Source of the DNA: Candidatus Nomurabacteria bacterium
GTDB taxonomy: Bacteria; Patescibacteriota; Minisyncoccia; Phycocordibacterales; UBA9973
Length of the DNA: 43,449 bases
Assembly: GCA_943350445.1 (NCBI GenBank)
Contig: CALRAE010000007.1
Location: 1-43,449 of the forward strand
Reading direction: 5' to 3'
This document shows, in pieces, positions 7,832 to 15,991 of this stretch (the first letter of the stretch is position 1; each line of letters begins with the position of its first letter). Below the pieces are notes generated by a model that was not told where the DNA came from, did not search any database, and saw nothing but the letters and a program-made list of their open reading frames with translations. Made by a program: the position numbers and the translations under genes.

Positions 7832-8590
7832 TTATGAAACAACTCTTTCTAATATTTCCAGTTCGGCCCTAGTGTTTGCACCGAGAGCTTCGTGCGCCTC
7901 TATATCTATAGATTCTATGTCTATGCCCTCATTTGTCGCTATCTTAATTAAATCAGTTAGGTAGTATTCTTTTTGTGTATTATTGTTTTCTAGAGATTTT
8001 AAATTATCCCATAGCCAAGCTGCATCAAAGCAAAAGTAACAAGGGTTTACTTCGGTGACTTTTATTTCTTCATCATTCGCATCTTTAAACTGAACGTCTT
8101 TTATTATTTTTCCATTTTCATCTCTGATGATTCTAGAAAAATTTACGAAATTTATTCTCCAGTCTTTAAAGTTTAGCAACCTAACTGTCGCCATTGTTAT
8201 TTTCTTTCCTGACTTTAGATGTTGATCGCTAATATCTTTTATTGTTTTGGAATTGATGAAGGGGTGGTCTCCATATAGAATCATCACATGTCCTGCGATA
8301 TCTTTTAAAGAATTTTTAGCTAGACTGACTGCATGTCCTGTGCCGAGCTGTGTTTCTTGGGTTATGTAGTTATATTTTTTACCTTCTTTGCTCAATTCTT
8401 CCATCACCATTTCTTTCTTGTAGCCGACAATGATCGTAGGGGAGTCATCTACACCTGAGCCGTGGATGGACTCAAGTAAATATTTGATCATCGATTTACC
8501 TCGAATTTTAACCAAGACTTTTGGCTCATCGGAACGCATCCTTTCACCCTTTCCTGCCGCCAATATTATTATTTTTATCTTATCATTCAT
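7832..8590 (-). CDS. Sugar-1-phosphate nucleotidyltransferase, GlmU N-domain-like
   Basis: The protein has 252 residues with one GT-A-like nucleotidyltransferase domain. It opens with IIILAAGKGERMRSDEPKVL, the nucleotide-binding signature, followed by TQLGTGHAV (about 102-110), MILYGDHPF (the metal-binding Asp, about 123-131) and a later VNPCYFCFD segment. The pattern is closest to the uridylyltransferase half of GlmU. The left-handed beta-helix acetyltransferase half is absent, so it cannot acetylate on its own. The likely product is UDP-GlcNAc or another UDP-sugar for wall or surface glycan. A TATAAT box lies 7 nt before the ATG. It probably forms a two-gene unit with gdhA. Confidence 0.85.
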   Translation of the reverse strand: MNDKIKIIILAAGKGERMRSDEPKVLVKIRGKSMIKYLLESIHGSGVDDSPTIIVGYKKEMVMEELSKEGKKYNYITQETQLGTGHAVSLAKNSLKDIAGHVMILYGDHPFINSKTIKDISDQHLKSGKKITMATVRLLNFKDWRINFVNFSRIIRDENGKIIKDVQFKDANDEEIKVTEVNPCYFCFDAAWLWDNLKSLENNNTQKEYYLTDLIKIATNEGIDIESIDIEAHEALGANTRAELEILERVVS

Positions 8591-8597
8591 GTGGGAG

Positions 8598-8626
8598 ATT
8601 ATAGCAACAAATGAGGAGTATGAACA
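8598..8626 (-). promoter_or_regulatory. Promoter of the nucleotidyltransferase-gdhA unit
   Basis: Minus-strand TATAAT (8603-8598) is separated by 7 nt from the ATG at 8590. A weak TTGTTC (8626-8621) lies 17 nt upstream. The expected transcript start falls at or next to the A of the start codon. Confidence 0.55.
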
Positions 8627-8685
8627 AGTTTATTTGTTTAATATCCGAAAGTAGTTGCTATATGGTAATACATCTATACTAAGTC

Positions 8686-9276
8686 TTAGTTTTCTTCATA
8701 TTTTCGTATTTCCTTGAGTACTTTCGGAATCTTTTTAAAATCATCTTTTAGTGTTTCTCGCATTGAGCCGTTGTAGAGGGCGGCCGCTGGGTGATAGAGG
8801 GGGAAGAAGTATCGCGTAGACATACCCTTGAATTTTTTTACGAGTAATTTTCCGTGAGCTTCTGATATTTTTAAATCTGGGAAAAAATTATTCATTGCGT
8901 GGCGGCCGAGGAATATTATAAGTTTTGGTTTTATTATTTTTAATTCATCAAGTAACCATTCTCTACATGACGCTTTTTCTTTCGGCAGGGGATCACGATT
9001 GTTTGGTGGGCGATACTTTACTATATTTGTTATATATACATCTTCTCTTTTTAAATTTATCAGTTCAAGCATTTTTGCTAAGAATTTACCTGCGGCACCA
9101 ACGAATGGTATTCCTTGTGCATCTTCAGACTTACCAGGTGCCTCTCCAATGAAAACAATCTCTGCATTTGCATCACCATCTCCAGGTACCACCTGTGTCG
9201 CCATCTTCTTCAGTTTACACTGGCATTCTTCCTTCCATTTAATATGTAGGTTTTCTAGTTCCTGTTTTTTATCCAT
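8686..9276 (-). CDS. Family-4 type uracil-DNA glycosylase
   Basis: The 196-residue enzyme excises uracil from DNA and so starts base excision repair. Visible motifs are GEAPGKSED (44-52, the catalytic-water motif), GIPFVGAAGKFL (55-66), NIVKYRPPNNRDP (84-96), and the C-terminal HPAA motif near residue 160. Classical family 4 enzymes bind a 4Fe-4S cluster with four cysteines. Here C18, C20 and C104 remain, the N-terminal pair is spaced C-x-C rather than C-x-x-C, and the position within VKYRPP that is usually Cys is Tyr88. The cluster may be altered or absent. A TATAAT box 8 nt before the ATG suggests a near-leaderless mRNA. Confidence 0.9.
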   Translation of the reverse strand: MDKKQELENLHIKWKEECQCKLKKMATQVVPGDGDANAEIVFIGEAPGKSEDAQGIPFVGAAGKFLAKMLELINLKREDVYITNIVKYRPPNNRDPLPKEKASCREWLLDELKIIKPKLIIFLGRHAMNNFFPDLKISEAHGKLLVKKFKGMSTRYFFPLYHPAAALYNGSMRETLKDDFKKIPKVLKEIRKYEEN

Positions 9277-9284
9277 ATTTGCTT

Positions 9285-9290
9285 ATTATA
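9285..9290 (-). promoter_or_regulatory. -10 box of the uracil-DNA glycosylase gene
   Basis: A perfect TATAAT on the minus strand (9290-9285) lies 8 nt before the ATG at 9276. No good -35 box is seen; the upstream sequence is nearly pure A/T. Confidence 0.5.
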
Positions 9291-9320
9291 CAATATATTT
9301 TTTTTAATTAATTTTTATAT

Positions 9321-9352
9321 AAAAAAAGACACAGCGACATGGGTCGCTGTGT
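9321..9352 (-). terminator. Rho-independent terminator after the desaturase
   Basis: A perfect 10-bp stem (9329-9338 with 9343-9352) has a 4-nt loop. On the minus strand it is followed by a run of T residues (complement of 9321-9327). It lies just downstream of the desaturase stop. Confidence 0.85.
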
Positions 9353-9370
9353 TTGAAACTAATGTGAGCC

Positions 9371-10339
9371 TTAAAGGGCTCGAAGAATACCCAATTTGGT
9401 CAATAACCAAATAGATATTCCTGACCAATCGAAGCATTTCTCGAAAAACGTTTCTCCTTGCCAATAGAGCTCAGATTTTCCCCTTTTGAGACTGCCGGCT
9501 CGTTTTTGTGCTTGTGCAAGTGATGGAAAGTGATAGTGGTGATTATTGTGCCAACCCTCTCCAAGTGTGAGAAAAGCAGTTATGAAGCTGTTTCTACTTT
9601 CATCACCAGTATCGTATTTCTGTTTACCAACCAAGTGCATGGCAGAATTGATCATAAAAGTGCCGTGCCACAGTAGGGTGGTCGAGAAGAAGTATCCACA
9701 AAGCGAAAAAAGAAAATTCGCCATGAATGAGTGGAAACCACCGACAGATAAGAGAGAGCCGATCAGTGAAAACAGGACACCTCCGACAACAACTCCTATC
9801 CACTGGCGATTTTCGATCCACCTAACCGATCTCATTTTATTCAAATGAGGAATAAGTGACCACTTGATTCCTTGTTGGTCATCGCTCTTGACCACCCAAA
9901 GCCAGTGACACCAAGAGAAGCCTTTTTGTTTACAACTGTGCACATCTTCTGGTTTGTCGGAGTGCTTGTGGTGCCAGATATGATCTGCCGCCCACTGGCA
10001 AATGCCCCTTTGCGCATCCGCTGAACAGATGAAGGCAATGATTGGAATAACCCATTTAAGCCACGGATGGACCCTAAAGGATTGATGTGCGAAGAATCTA
10101 TGTCTCCACACTGTGACAAACCACATCCCGATAAAATATCGGGCGATAATCATCAAAAATATGGTGTGAAGATTCGATGAGGCAAGTGGTGACAAAGAAA
10201 ATATCTTTGAAAACAGAAGCCAAATGAACCACCCAACGCCAATTACTTGAACATTGAAGAACACGTGAGTGTTCGGGGAGTGCCAATCAACTTCAGAAAA
10301 AGCCTCCCGAAGTGACAGGACTTTATTGTTAGTTTTCAT
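9371..10339 (-). CDS. Acyl lipid/acyl-CoA delta-9-type fatty acid desaturase
   Basis: This 322-residue membrane protein carries the three histidine boxes of the di-iron desaturases: HRFFAH (about 81-86), HIWHH (about 120-124) and HNNHH (about 254-258). About four hydrophobic segments are arranged in two pairs around them. The family uses O2, electrons and a fatty acyl chain to insert a cis double bond, acting at the cytoplasmic membrane. No ferredoxin, reductase or fatty-acid synthesis gene is nearby, so electron donor and acyl source are unknown. CPR cells generally lack full lipid synthesis, so action on scavenged lipids is a reasonable inference. It is monocistronic, with its own promoter and terminator. 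Its base composition is somewhat GC-richer than its neighbours, which could reflect transfer. Confidence 0.93.
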   Translation of the reverse strand: MKTNNKVLSLREAFSEVDWHSPNTHVFFNVQVIGVGWFIWLLFSKIFSLSPLASSNLHTIFLMIIARYFIGMWFVTVWRHRFFAHQSFRVHPWLKWVIPIIAFICSADAQRGICQWAADHIWHHKHSDKPEDVHSCKQKGFSWCHWLWVVKSDDQQGIKWSLIPHLNKMRSVRWIENRQWIGVVVGGVLFSLIGSLLSVGGFHSFMANFLFSLCGYFFSTTLLWHGTFMINSAMHLVGKQKYDTGDESRNSFITAFLTLGEGWHNNHHYHFPSLAQAQKRAGSLKRGKSELYWQGETFFEKCFDWSGISIWLLTKLGILRAL

Positions 10340-10371
10340 GAGATGAGCTTACTTTTACTGAATTCTATAGT

Positions 10372-10401
10372 ATTATAACACAGAGAACTTTGCTTGGTGA
10401 A
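10372..10401 (-). promoter_or_regulatory. Promoter of the desaturase gene
   Basis: Minus-strand TATAAT (10377-10372) has a TTCACC (10401-10396) 18 nt upstream. The leader would be about 25 nt. No Shine-Dalgarno sequence is seen before the ATG. The rest of 10340-10470 holds no gene; the word ACAGAGAA occurs twice in it, about 53 nt apart. Confidence 0.45.
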
Positions 10402-10470
10402 CCCATTGCGTGGCTTTCAGAACTTAGTAAACAGAGAAGTTATATTGGTTTAGCTATAGAAAATATAAGT

Positions 10471-11055
10471 TTATTTATGGCTTAGTTTCTTGTTATTTTT
10501 GAATGCTTGAACAAAATGCTTCTGTAAGTATGTCATTATTTTACTTACATCTTTATTGAATAATTTCGCACCTTCTAACGAAAAGACCTTTTTACCTTTA
10601 TATAGAACTCTTTCATTCCCTAGGTTTTCAGGAATAAGTGAGTGAGCTATGGCATTTCTCAAATCATTTATCTTATTCAAATTAGAAGTAATATCTGAAG
10701 GAACTGCTATAAAACCTTTAATAACTACAACTTTTCGAATAAAAGGCATTTCTTTTAATAACTTATCTGTGAATACTAGATACTCCTTAGAGTTTGTTAT
10801 CTTTACCATATCCTCGTGTTTATCCTGACAGTGATGAAATAAAAAATCAGTAACTAAAATACTCATCTTTGCATCTATCTGTAAATAGCTTTCTAAAATC
10901 ATCATTCTAATAAGCTGTCTTTTTTGACCCTCTAAATTAGTGAAGGTATAAATATCACTTGGACCCTTGTCGGTAATTTTCTGTAAGTTTACTAACTTTA
11001 ATAAACTGTCTATTTCTAGCTGGTCTTTATTTATTTTCTTTTCTCTTTGGTTCAT
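10471..11055 (-). CDS. HEPN-motif protein at the end of the R-M operon
   Basis: The 194-residue, mostly helical, Lys-rich protein contains NDLRNAIAHSLIPEN, in which R133-N134-x3-H138 fits the R-x4-6-H RNase motif of HEPN domains. HEPN proteins are frequent effectors in toxin-antitoxin, abortive-infection and R-M-linked systems, where they cut RNA. I do not recognise a specific subfamily, and the motif could mark a non-catalytic HEPN-like bundle. An upstream TTG at 11100 keeps the frame open, but the ATG at 11055 is preferred because the extension overlaps the preceding 45-codon ORF. With this start the overlap is 29 nt, consistent with translational coupling. It is the last gene after mod, res and the small ORF. 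Confidence 0.6.
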   Translation of the reverse strand: MNQREKKINKDQLEIDSLLKLVNLQKITDKGPSDIYTFTNLEGQKRQLIRMMILESYLQIDAKMSILVTDFLFHHCQDKHEDMVKITNSKEYLVFTDKLLKEMPFIRKVVVIKGFIAVPSDITSNLNKINDLRNAIAHSLIPENLGNERVLYKGKKVFSLEGAKLFNKDVSKIMTYLQKHFVQAFKNNKKLSHK

Positions 11056-11164
11056 AATTTTCTGGGTTTTGTTTCTTATCCATACTGATAAGCAGTTCAA
11101 AAACAGCTACTACTCTATCAGTTTCTTCCTTTGTCCAAGGTAAGGTTTTGTTAGGTTCTTCCAT
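11027..11164 (-). CDS. 45-residue ORF between res and the HEPN gene
   Basis: The ATG at 11164 lies one base after the res stop, and the frame runs 45 codons to TAA at 11027. The product is acidic in its first half (MEEPNKTLPWTKEETDRVV), has a short hydrophobic helix VVAVFELLISM, and ends in a basic tail. Its 3' end overlaps the HEPN gene by 29 nt. The spacing and overlap fit a cotranscribed, coupled gene rather than random sequence, and its position suits a small partner or inhibitor of the HEPN protein. No family is recognised; the coding call is based on context only. Confidence 0.5.
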   Translation of the reverse strand: MEEPNKTLPWTKEETDRVVAVFELLISMDKKQNPENYEPKRKENK

Positions 11165-11165
11165 T

Positions 11166-13769
11166 TTATTTCAATGCTTCTACTTTATGTATTATAGATT
11201 GCTGTTCTGGAAGCATTCTTCCTTTGAAGGTGATGTGATATTCAAAGTTCTTATTGAGCTCTTGAAACTCTTGAAAACCAATTTCTTTCATTAAAGGGTC
11301 ACTGGTAATATCATCTTTTTTGAGAGTACCATTATTGTATTTTTCTTTTTCTGACTTATATGTCAATTCTTCATCACCACCTTTTACTTCGAGCACTAGA
11401 TGTCTTCCAAAAGATGTTTCTATTAAGAAATCTGGGAAGTATTTTGAAATGCGGTCCCCATCAGTAAGGTTCTTTTGATACTCAAAATAAAACTCATTAT
11501 GTTTTTCGTTGGTGACACCACCTGTAAAATACACATCATTCACAAGTTCACCATCTTTCAGGTTTGCTCGTAAATAACGAAACATTTCAAGCTCATCTGT
11601 ACTATCAAAGTTATATGGATTGATATGGAAACCAAGACGAGACATTCTCCCTTCAGCATCTTCTTGTTCACGAGACACTACCAAGCTACGAGAAAACGCT
11701 TGTTCGTCTGTTTCGTGTAAGTCTTTTTTGACAGTAATTTTGAAAGGAAATGCTTTTGTTAATTCTACTTCTTGCTCTATTTCAGTGACTTCCTTTGTGT
11801 ATTTGATTGATTGAGAAAGTATCTGGTCTGCAATGCCATAAATAGATAAATAATTCTTTTCTACAGCCTTGATTAGTTTGTCTTTAGTGATACTGTTTGC
11901 TTCTAAAACCTTATTGATTTCGGCGTATGAGAAATGTGTTTTATTCTGAATAAGAGCGATAACATCATAATATCCAAATACTCGGACCTCTTCTTGAGTG
12001 TCTTCTGAAGTTATTGCAACAGGGTCATTGTATACAGCTTTACCTTCATCATTTAGTGTTATTTCTCGCCCTTGAATAATAGGTATAAGTTTTTTCTCAG
12101 GGACCTTTTTGAGGTCTATAACAATCTTTTCAGGAGCTACTTTTTGTGATGAAAGTATTTCTGTTAGTTTTCTTTTTATTTTGACCGTATGTCTTTTCTC
12201 GACAATAAGGTCCACTTGAACCTCAGCTTGTTGCTTACCTGTAAGAGATGAAATACTGGTACTGAAATTACTCTTGAGCTCTCGGTCAAGAACCTGATAG
12301 TTTTCATCTGAAAGAAAAATGTGAGCTTTGGTGCTATTGTCTCCAATACGACGAAGACAGCGACAAGTTGATTGAAGTACAAAGTTATTACTCGTTGAGT
12401 TTTTGTATAATGCTACAGCTACGAGCGACTTACAGTTCCATCCTTCCGTTCCTTTATTTACAAGCAAAACAAATTGCTTTTCACTTTCTGGTGTATCTAA
12501 ACGATTAAACTCATAGTCAGCATCTTTCTTTTTGTCTCCTGTAAATGTAGAGTGCCAAACAAGTTTCTTTGAGAGGTCGATTTTGTGTTTACGGAGTGCT
12601 TTATCAAGATTGGTTTCAAGTTTCTCAAGCATTGTGATGTCAGTTGTATAAAAAGCAATCTTTGGAAGTCTTCCTTCAATACGAGTATCACCATATTTTT
12701 TCCAAAATGTATCTATTACAGTATTCACAAAGTCTTCAGATTGCACATCATCAGTTCTGCCGTGATTGGTAATTTCTACAAGTTTCAAAATACCTTTTTC
12801 CATACCTTGTTGAAGACCAAAAGTATAAACAGTATCAGAAAGCATCACATTTTTTACATACGGTGTACCTGTAAAGTTTGCGACAGTAATAACATTGGTT
12901 TGCTCTGCAAGGTGGGCAATGGTAAGACGTGATTGATTGAGCTTTTCAGACACATCATCTCCATATGAGTGATGAGCTTCATCTACGAACACAGCAAGGC
13001 TCTCAAGCCCTTGTAGGGCTCTTAAACGCTTATTTACAGGGTCTTTACGCAAGTCAAAGAGAGTATTTCCTTTATGTGTATCCTTCCAATTTCGGATGAT
13101 AATTTTCGAGGAGTTTGTGACTATGACATTGTAATTACCGATAGGGTTCAATGGGGTTTCTGGCTTCTCCAAATACCAATACTTGATATTAAGTAATATG
13201 TCATCGTATTCACGAGGTATAACAGAACTATAATCAAAGCTCTTTACTTCCTTGAGCACTTCAATAATACCTGTATCAGCAGGACCAAAGAGTAAGATAT
13301 TTTTTGCAAAGCGTGTGTCAGTGTCGTGTTTGTAGGAAATAATAAACTCATACATCATCAGTACTCCCATCAAGATAGTTTTACCAGCACCCATAGTAAG
13401 AGCCAATACATAGTTTGCATAACCATATTCTGCAAATCCAAGTTCAGAAAGTTTCTTTTCAATACGGTCTACCTTTTTCTCTTCTGTAAGGTCTTCAAAA
13501 AGCTCTATTATGTCAGCTGTAAAACCAAGTGCTCGGAGTAGTTCTTTGTTATCTTTTGCCATCACTGAAACAATTTGTGGGACCGATTTGTTATTTTGTA
13601 TTTCTTTGAGGTATATATATGTCTCAAAAGCTTCACGTTGTGGTTCGTGAAGAAAGTTATTGCTTTTGATATGAGTAAGAATGTTTTGTGTTTCTGGATA
13701 GATACCTTCATACCCATCTTCACGCCACGCTCTAACTAATTTTTGTAATTCTTGTACAAATGGTTGCAT
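11166..13769 (-). CDS. res: Type III restriction enzyme, Res subunit
   Basis: The protein has 867 residues. A superfamily 2 helicase/translocase core has Walker A TMGAGKT (about 126-132), Walker B DEAHHSYG (about 263), motif III NFTGTP (about 300) and motif VI QSTCRCLRRIG (about 460). The C-terminal endonuclease domain shows FPDFLIETSFGRHLVLEVKG (about 775-795), a PD-(D/E)xK site. With Mod it cuts DNA at a distance from two unmethylated asymmetric sites, using ATP. All motifs are intact and there is no frameshift. The gene lies 4 nt after mod, so one operon makes both subunits. It is slightly shorter than EcoP15I Res (about 970). Confidence 0.93.
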   Translation of the reverse strand: MQPFVQELQKLVRAWREDGYEGIYPETQNILTHIKSNNFLHEPQREAFETYIYLKEIQNNKSVPQIVSVMAKDNKELLRALGFTADIIELFEDLTEEKKVDRIEKKLSELGFAEYGYANYVLALTMGAGKTILMGVLMMYEFIISYKHDTDTRFAKNILLFGPADTGIIEVLKEVKSFDYSSVIPREYDDILLNIKYWYLEKPETPLNPIGNYNVIVTNSSKIIIRNWKDTHKGNTLFDLRKDPVNKRLRALQGLESLAVFVDEAHHSYGDDVSEKLNQSRLTIAHLAEQTNVITVANFTGTPYVKNVMLSDTVYTFGLQQGMEKGILKLVEITNHGRTDDVQSEDFVNTVIDTFWKKYGDTRIEGRLPKIAFYTTDITMLEKLETNLDKALRKHKIDLSKKLVWHSTFTGDKKKDADYEFNRLDTPESEKQFVLLVNKGTEGWNCKSLVAVALYKNSTSNNFVLQSTCRCLRRIGDNSTKAHIFLSDENYQVLDRELKSNFSTSISSLTGKQQAEVQVDLIVEKRHTVKIKRKLTEILSSQKVAPEKIVIDLKKVPEKKLIPIIQGREITLNDEGKAVYNDPVAITSEDTQEEVRVFGYYDVIALIQNKTHFSYAEINKVLEANSITKDKLIKAVEKNYLSIYGIADQILSQSIKYTKEVTEIEQEVELTKAFPFKITVKKDLHETDEQAFSRSLVVSREQEDAEGRMSRLGFHINPYNFDSTDELEMFRYLRANLKDGELVNDVYFTGGVTNEKHNEFYFEYQKNLTDGDRISKYFPDFLIETSFGRHLVLEVKGGDEELTYKSEKEKYNNGTLKKDDITSDPLMKEIGFQEFQELNKNFEYHITFKGRMLPEQQSIIHKVEALK

Positions 13770-13773
13770 ACAA

Positions 13774-15684
13774 TTATTTGATAGTTATTTCTTTTGTTTC
13801 AAAGTATTCTTCACCAAGTACATCGACTATTTTGACAGCTACAGTGTACGCACCTTTTTTCTCATAGCTGTACTCATTGACTGTTTCCACGAGCTCATTT
13901 TTCTTTTCCTTATGAGCAAATATCTCTGCATTGAAAGAAATATTATTACCTTTCTTTTTACCTTCTCCGTAGTTCACATCAATCACGATATGCTCGAGAG
14001 CTTGTCTGAAATCAAAGAGTTTTACACGCTCAGTCATAGAGAGACGCTTTTCATTCTCAAGCTCCAAACGCTTCATAAGAAGTGGTGAATAATAGTCTTT
14101 TACATCTACAGTGAGTTTGTTTCCTTTGACTGTATAAGTGACGACGGCTTCTGTCGGCTTCTTAAAATCAAGCTCTTTTTTATCTATCTGTATATCTCGT
14201 ATTTCTATCTCAACACCTGTGTTATTTTCTTTTTTTACAAAATCACGCACATCGAGTTCGGCTCCGCTACAGATAACTATTACTTTATTTTCAAAGGTTG
14301 CTTCTTTTTGTTTAGATACTTTTTTGACCACAAAGAGGTCTTTGTTTTTCTTTATAGCTTCTATAACAAGAGATATATCCATCTTGCTAAGTACACGGTT
14401 TGGAGAAATAATTTTCACATAGTCAGCACCGAGAGTACCATCAAAATCACCACGATTTAGCTCGTCTATCTTGTATGTTTCTATTAGTAATTGCTTTGCT
14501 TGGATGTCATTAGTGAATACTTCGTAGTGGTTTACATTGAACACTTTGAATGCTGTTTTATTTCCTTGTTCCTTCATTATTTTATTCAAACGTTCTGTCG
14601 TTGTGATTATCGCACCTTTGTTAATATCACAGCCAATCCATCGACGACCAAGTTTTTCTGCAACAGCGAGCGTGGTCCCTGAACCCATAAAACAGTCCAT
14701 AACAAGGTCACCTTCACTTGAAGATGCTTCAATAACTCTCGTTAGTAAAGCCTCTGCTTTTTGTGTGGGATAGTTTATATTCTCAGGAGATTTTGGGTCT
14801 ACTTTTTTTACATACCAAACAGAGCCTATTACCGACCCTGTCACTTCAAAAATAACATCCTCTGCTTTAGGTTCTCTTCCTTTTTCTTTTACAAACTTTT
14901 CATAATAAGTTTTGAAACGTAAATCGTCTTTTGGATAATTTTTCCCATATATTTTATTATCCTCTAAATATCTTTCCCATCTTTTTGCGTTTACTTGGTC
15001 TTCAGAATTATTTTCATACAGTCGATGAAATATCGCATTTTCAGATTTCTTGTAAAAAAGAATTGAATTATGTCGTCTAGGAAAGTAATTTTTTGGTTCA
15101 ACCCAAGAACCCTGATATTCCCAAATTATCTCATCTTGAAAATTCTCTTCACCAAAAACCTCATCCATTATTAAACGTAAGTGTGAGTTCTTATGATGGT
15201 CACAATGTAAATAAATTGAGCCTTTATCAGTAAGTAATTCCCTCATTATTATGAGACGCTCATACATAAATTGTAGGTATTCATCCTTTTCCCAAATATC
15301 AATATATTGCATCTGTTCAATTGCATTTTGTTCTACTCCATCAATAGTCTGACCATTCAGTTTTATTTTCTTTACATAATCTGCCTTACTATCAAACGGA
15401 GGGTCAATATAAATTAAATCTACTTTGCCACGATAGTCTTTTAGTAAATGTGCTAGGACTTGTTTGTTGTCTCCCCAGAAAATTTTATTCCAATCTTTTG
15501 CCTTACTATTTCCGTAGCTTTCTTTTTGCTGTGCGGGGAACCACTCAATACTCTTTGGAGCAGACTTTTCATACCACTGGAGCATCGCTCGCCCTTTTGT
15601 TTGAGAAAGTTTTTGCACAGTACTTGTGCTTTCTTTTGGAGTATCTTTTTTTGTAGTTTTCTTAATTGTTTTTTTCATATGCAT
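13774..15684 (-). CDS. mod: Type III R-M methyltransferase, Mod subunit
   Basis: This 636-residue DNA N6-adenine methyltransferase has motif order IV then I, the beta class. DLIYIDPPFDSK is at 89-100 and the SAM-binding MDCFMGSGTT is near 345, followed by LGRRWIGCDI. The region between the motifs probably carries target recognition. After about residue 400 there is an extra C-terminal region. Its last 80 residues read as an Ig/PKD-like beta sandwich ending YEKKGAYTVAVKIVDVLGEE. The N-terminus is Lys/Thr-rich and likely disordered. The start is ATG-CAT-ATG, so either ATG may be used. It follows the HTH gene by 20 nt and precedes res by 4 nt. Modification of host DNA would protect it from Res. 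Confidence 0.93.
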   Translation of the reverse strand: MHMKKTIKKTTKKDTPKESTSTVQKLSQTKGRAMLQWYEKSAPKSIEWFPAQQKESYGNSKAKDWNKIFWGDNKQVLAHLLKDYRGKVDLIYIDPPFDSKADYVKKIKLNGQTIDGVEQNAIEQMQYIDIWEKDEYLQFMYERLIIMRELLTDKGSIYLHCDHHKNSHLRLIMDEVFGEENFQDEIIWEYQGSWVEPKNYFPRRHNSILFYKKSENAIFHRLYENNSEDQVNAKRWERYLEDNKIYGKNYPKDDLRFKTYYEKFVKEKGREPKAEDVIFEVTGSVIGSVWYVKKVDPKSPENINYPTQKAEALLTRVIEASSSEGDLVMDCFMGSGTTLAVAEKLGRRWIGCDINKGAIITTTERLNKIMKEQGNKTAFKVFNVNHYEVFTNDIQAKQLLIETYKIDELNRGDFDGTLGADYVKIISPNRVLSKMDISLVIEAIKKNKDLFVVKKVSKQKEATFENKVIVICSGAELDVRDFVKKENNTGVEIEIRDIQIDKKELDFKKPTEAVVTYTVKGNKLTVDVKDYYSPLLMKRLELENEKRLSMTERVKLFDFRQALEHIVIDVNYGEGKKKGNNISFNAEIFAHKEKKNELVETVNEYSYEKKGAYTVAVKIVDVLGEEYFETKEITIK

Positions 15685-15704
15685 TGATTGATTATTTAAT
15701 AAAA

Positions 15705-15923
15705 TTATTCCGGCGACTGGACAAACTTTTCAAGGTCTTGTTTTTTGTATCGTCTGACCTTTCTTACTCCGATACGAATTGCGGGGAGGATGCCTTTACG
15801 GTCCCACGAGCGAAGCGTATTTGGATGACACTTCAGATATGCTGAAGCTTCCTCTAAGGTCAGAAGTTCTGGCAAATCCCCATCATTTTTCTGTATTTTT
15901 TTCATTGATTTCATACCTAACAT
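15705..15923 (-). CDS. HTH DNA-binding protein, MerR/excisionase type
   Basis: The 72-residue protein is a single winged-helix domain, LLTLEEASAYLKCHPNTLRS followed by a wing with VRRYKKQDLEKFV, the layout of HTH_17/MerR-type excisionases and small regulators. It heads the mod-res-HEPN operon and lies at the divergent promoter between the two halves of the element, so it may be an autoregulator controlling R-M expression, or an excisionase for the recombinase. Three in-frame ATGs (15923, 15914, 15905) make the exact start uncertain. The first is 11 nt from a TATAAT box. Confidence 0.8.
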   Translation of the reverse strand: MLGMKSMKKIQKNDGDLPELLTLEEASAYLKCHPNTLRSWDRKGILPAIRIGVRKVRRYKKQDLEKFVQSPE

Positions 15924-15934
15924 TTGCTACCATT

Positions 15935-15966
15935 ATTATACACAACATTCTCGATGTTCTCAATGT
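15935..15966 (-). promoter_or_regulatory. Promoter with palindromic operator for the R-M operon
   Basis: On the minus strand, TTGAGA (15963-15958), a 17-nt spacer and a perfect TATAAT (15940-15935) form a strong sigma-70 promoter. The spacer is filled by the palindrome AACAT-TCTCG-ATGTT (15944-15958). An imperfect tandem 9-mer, TCTCGATGT/TCTCAATGT (15949-15966), overlaps the -35 box. A repressor bound here would block the promoter; the adjacent HTH protein is the obvious candidate. Confidence 0.65.
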
Positions 15967-15991
15967 TCACAGAGCGTGATAAATGATGTAA

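Noticed and set aside
10340-10470. Left attachment site of the element as a copy of the tRNA-Glu 3' end
   Set aside because: I compared this stretch with the tRNA segment and found no match of useful length. Only a short ACAGAGAA repeat is present.
11056-11100. TTG start at 11100 for the HEPN gene
   Set aside because: It would extend the protein by 15 residues inside the small ORF. The ATG at 11055 is the better choice.
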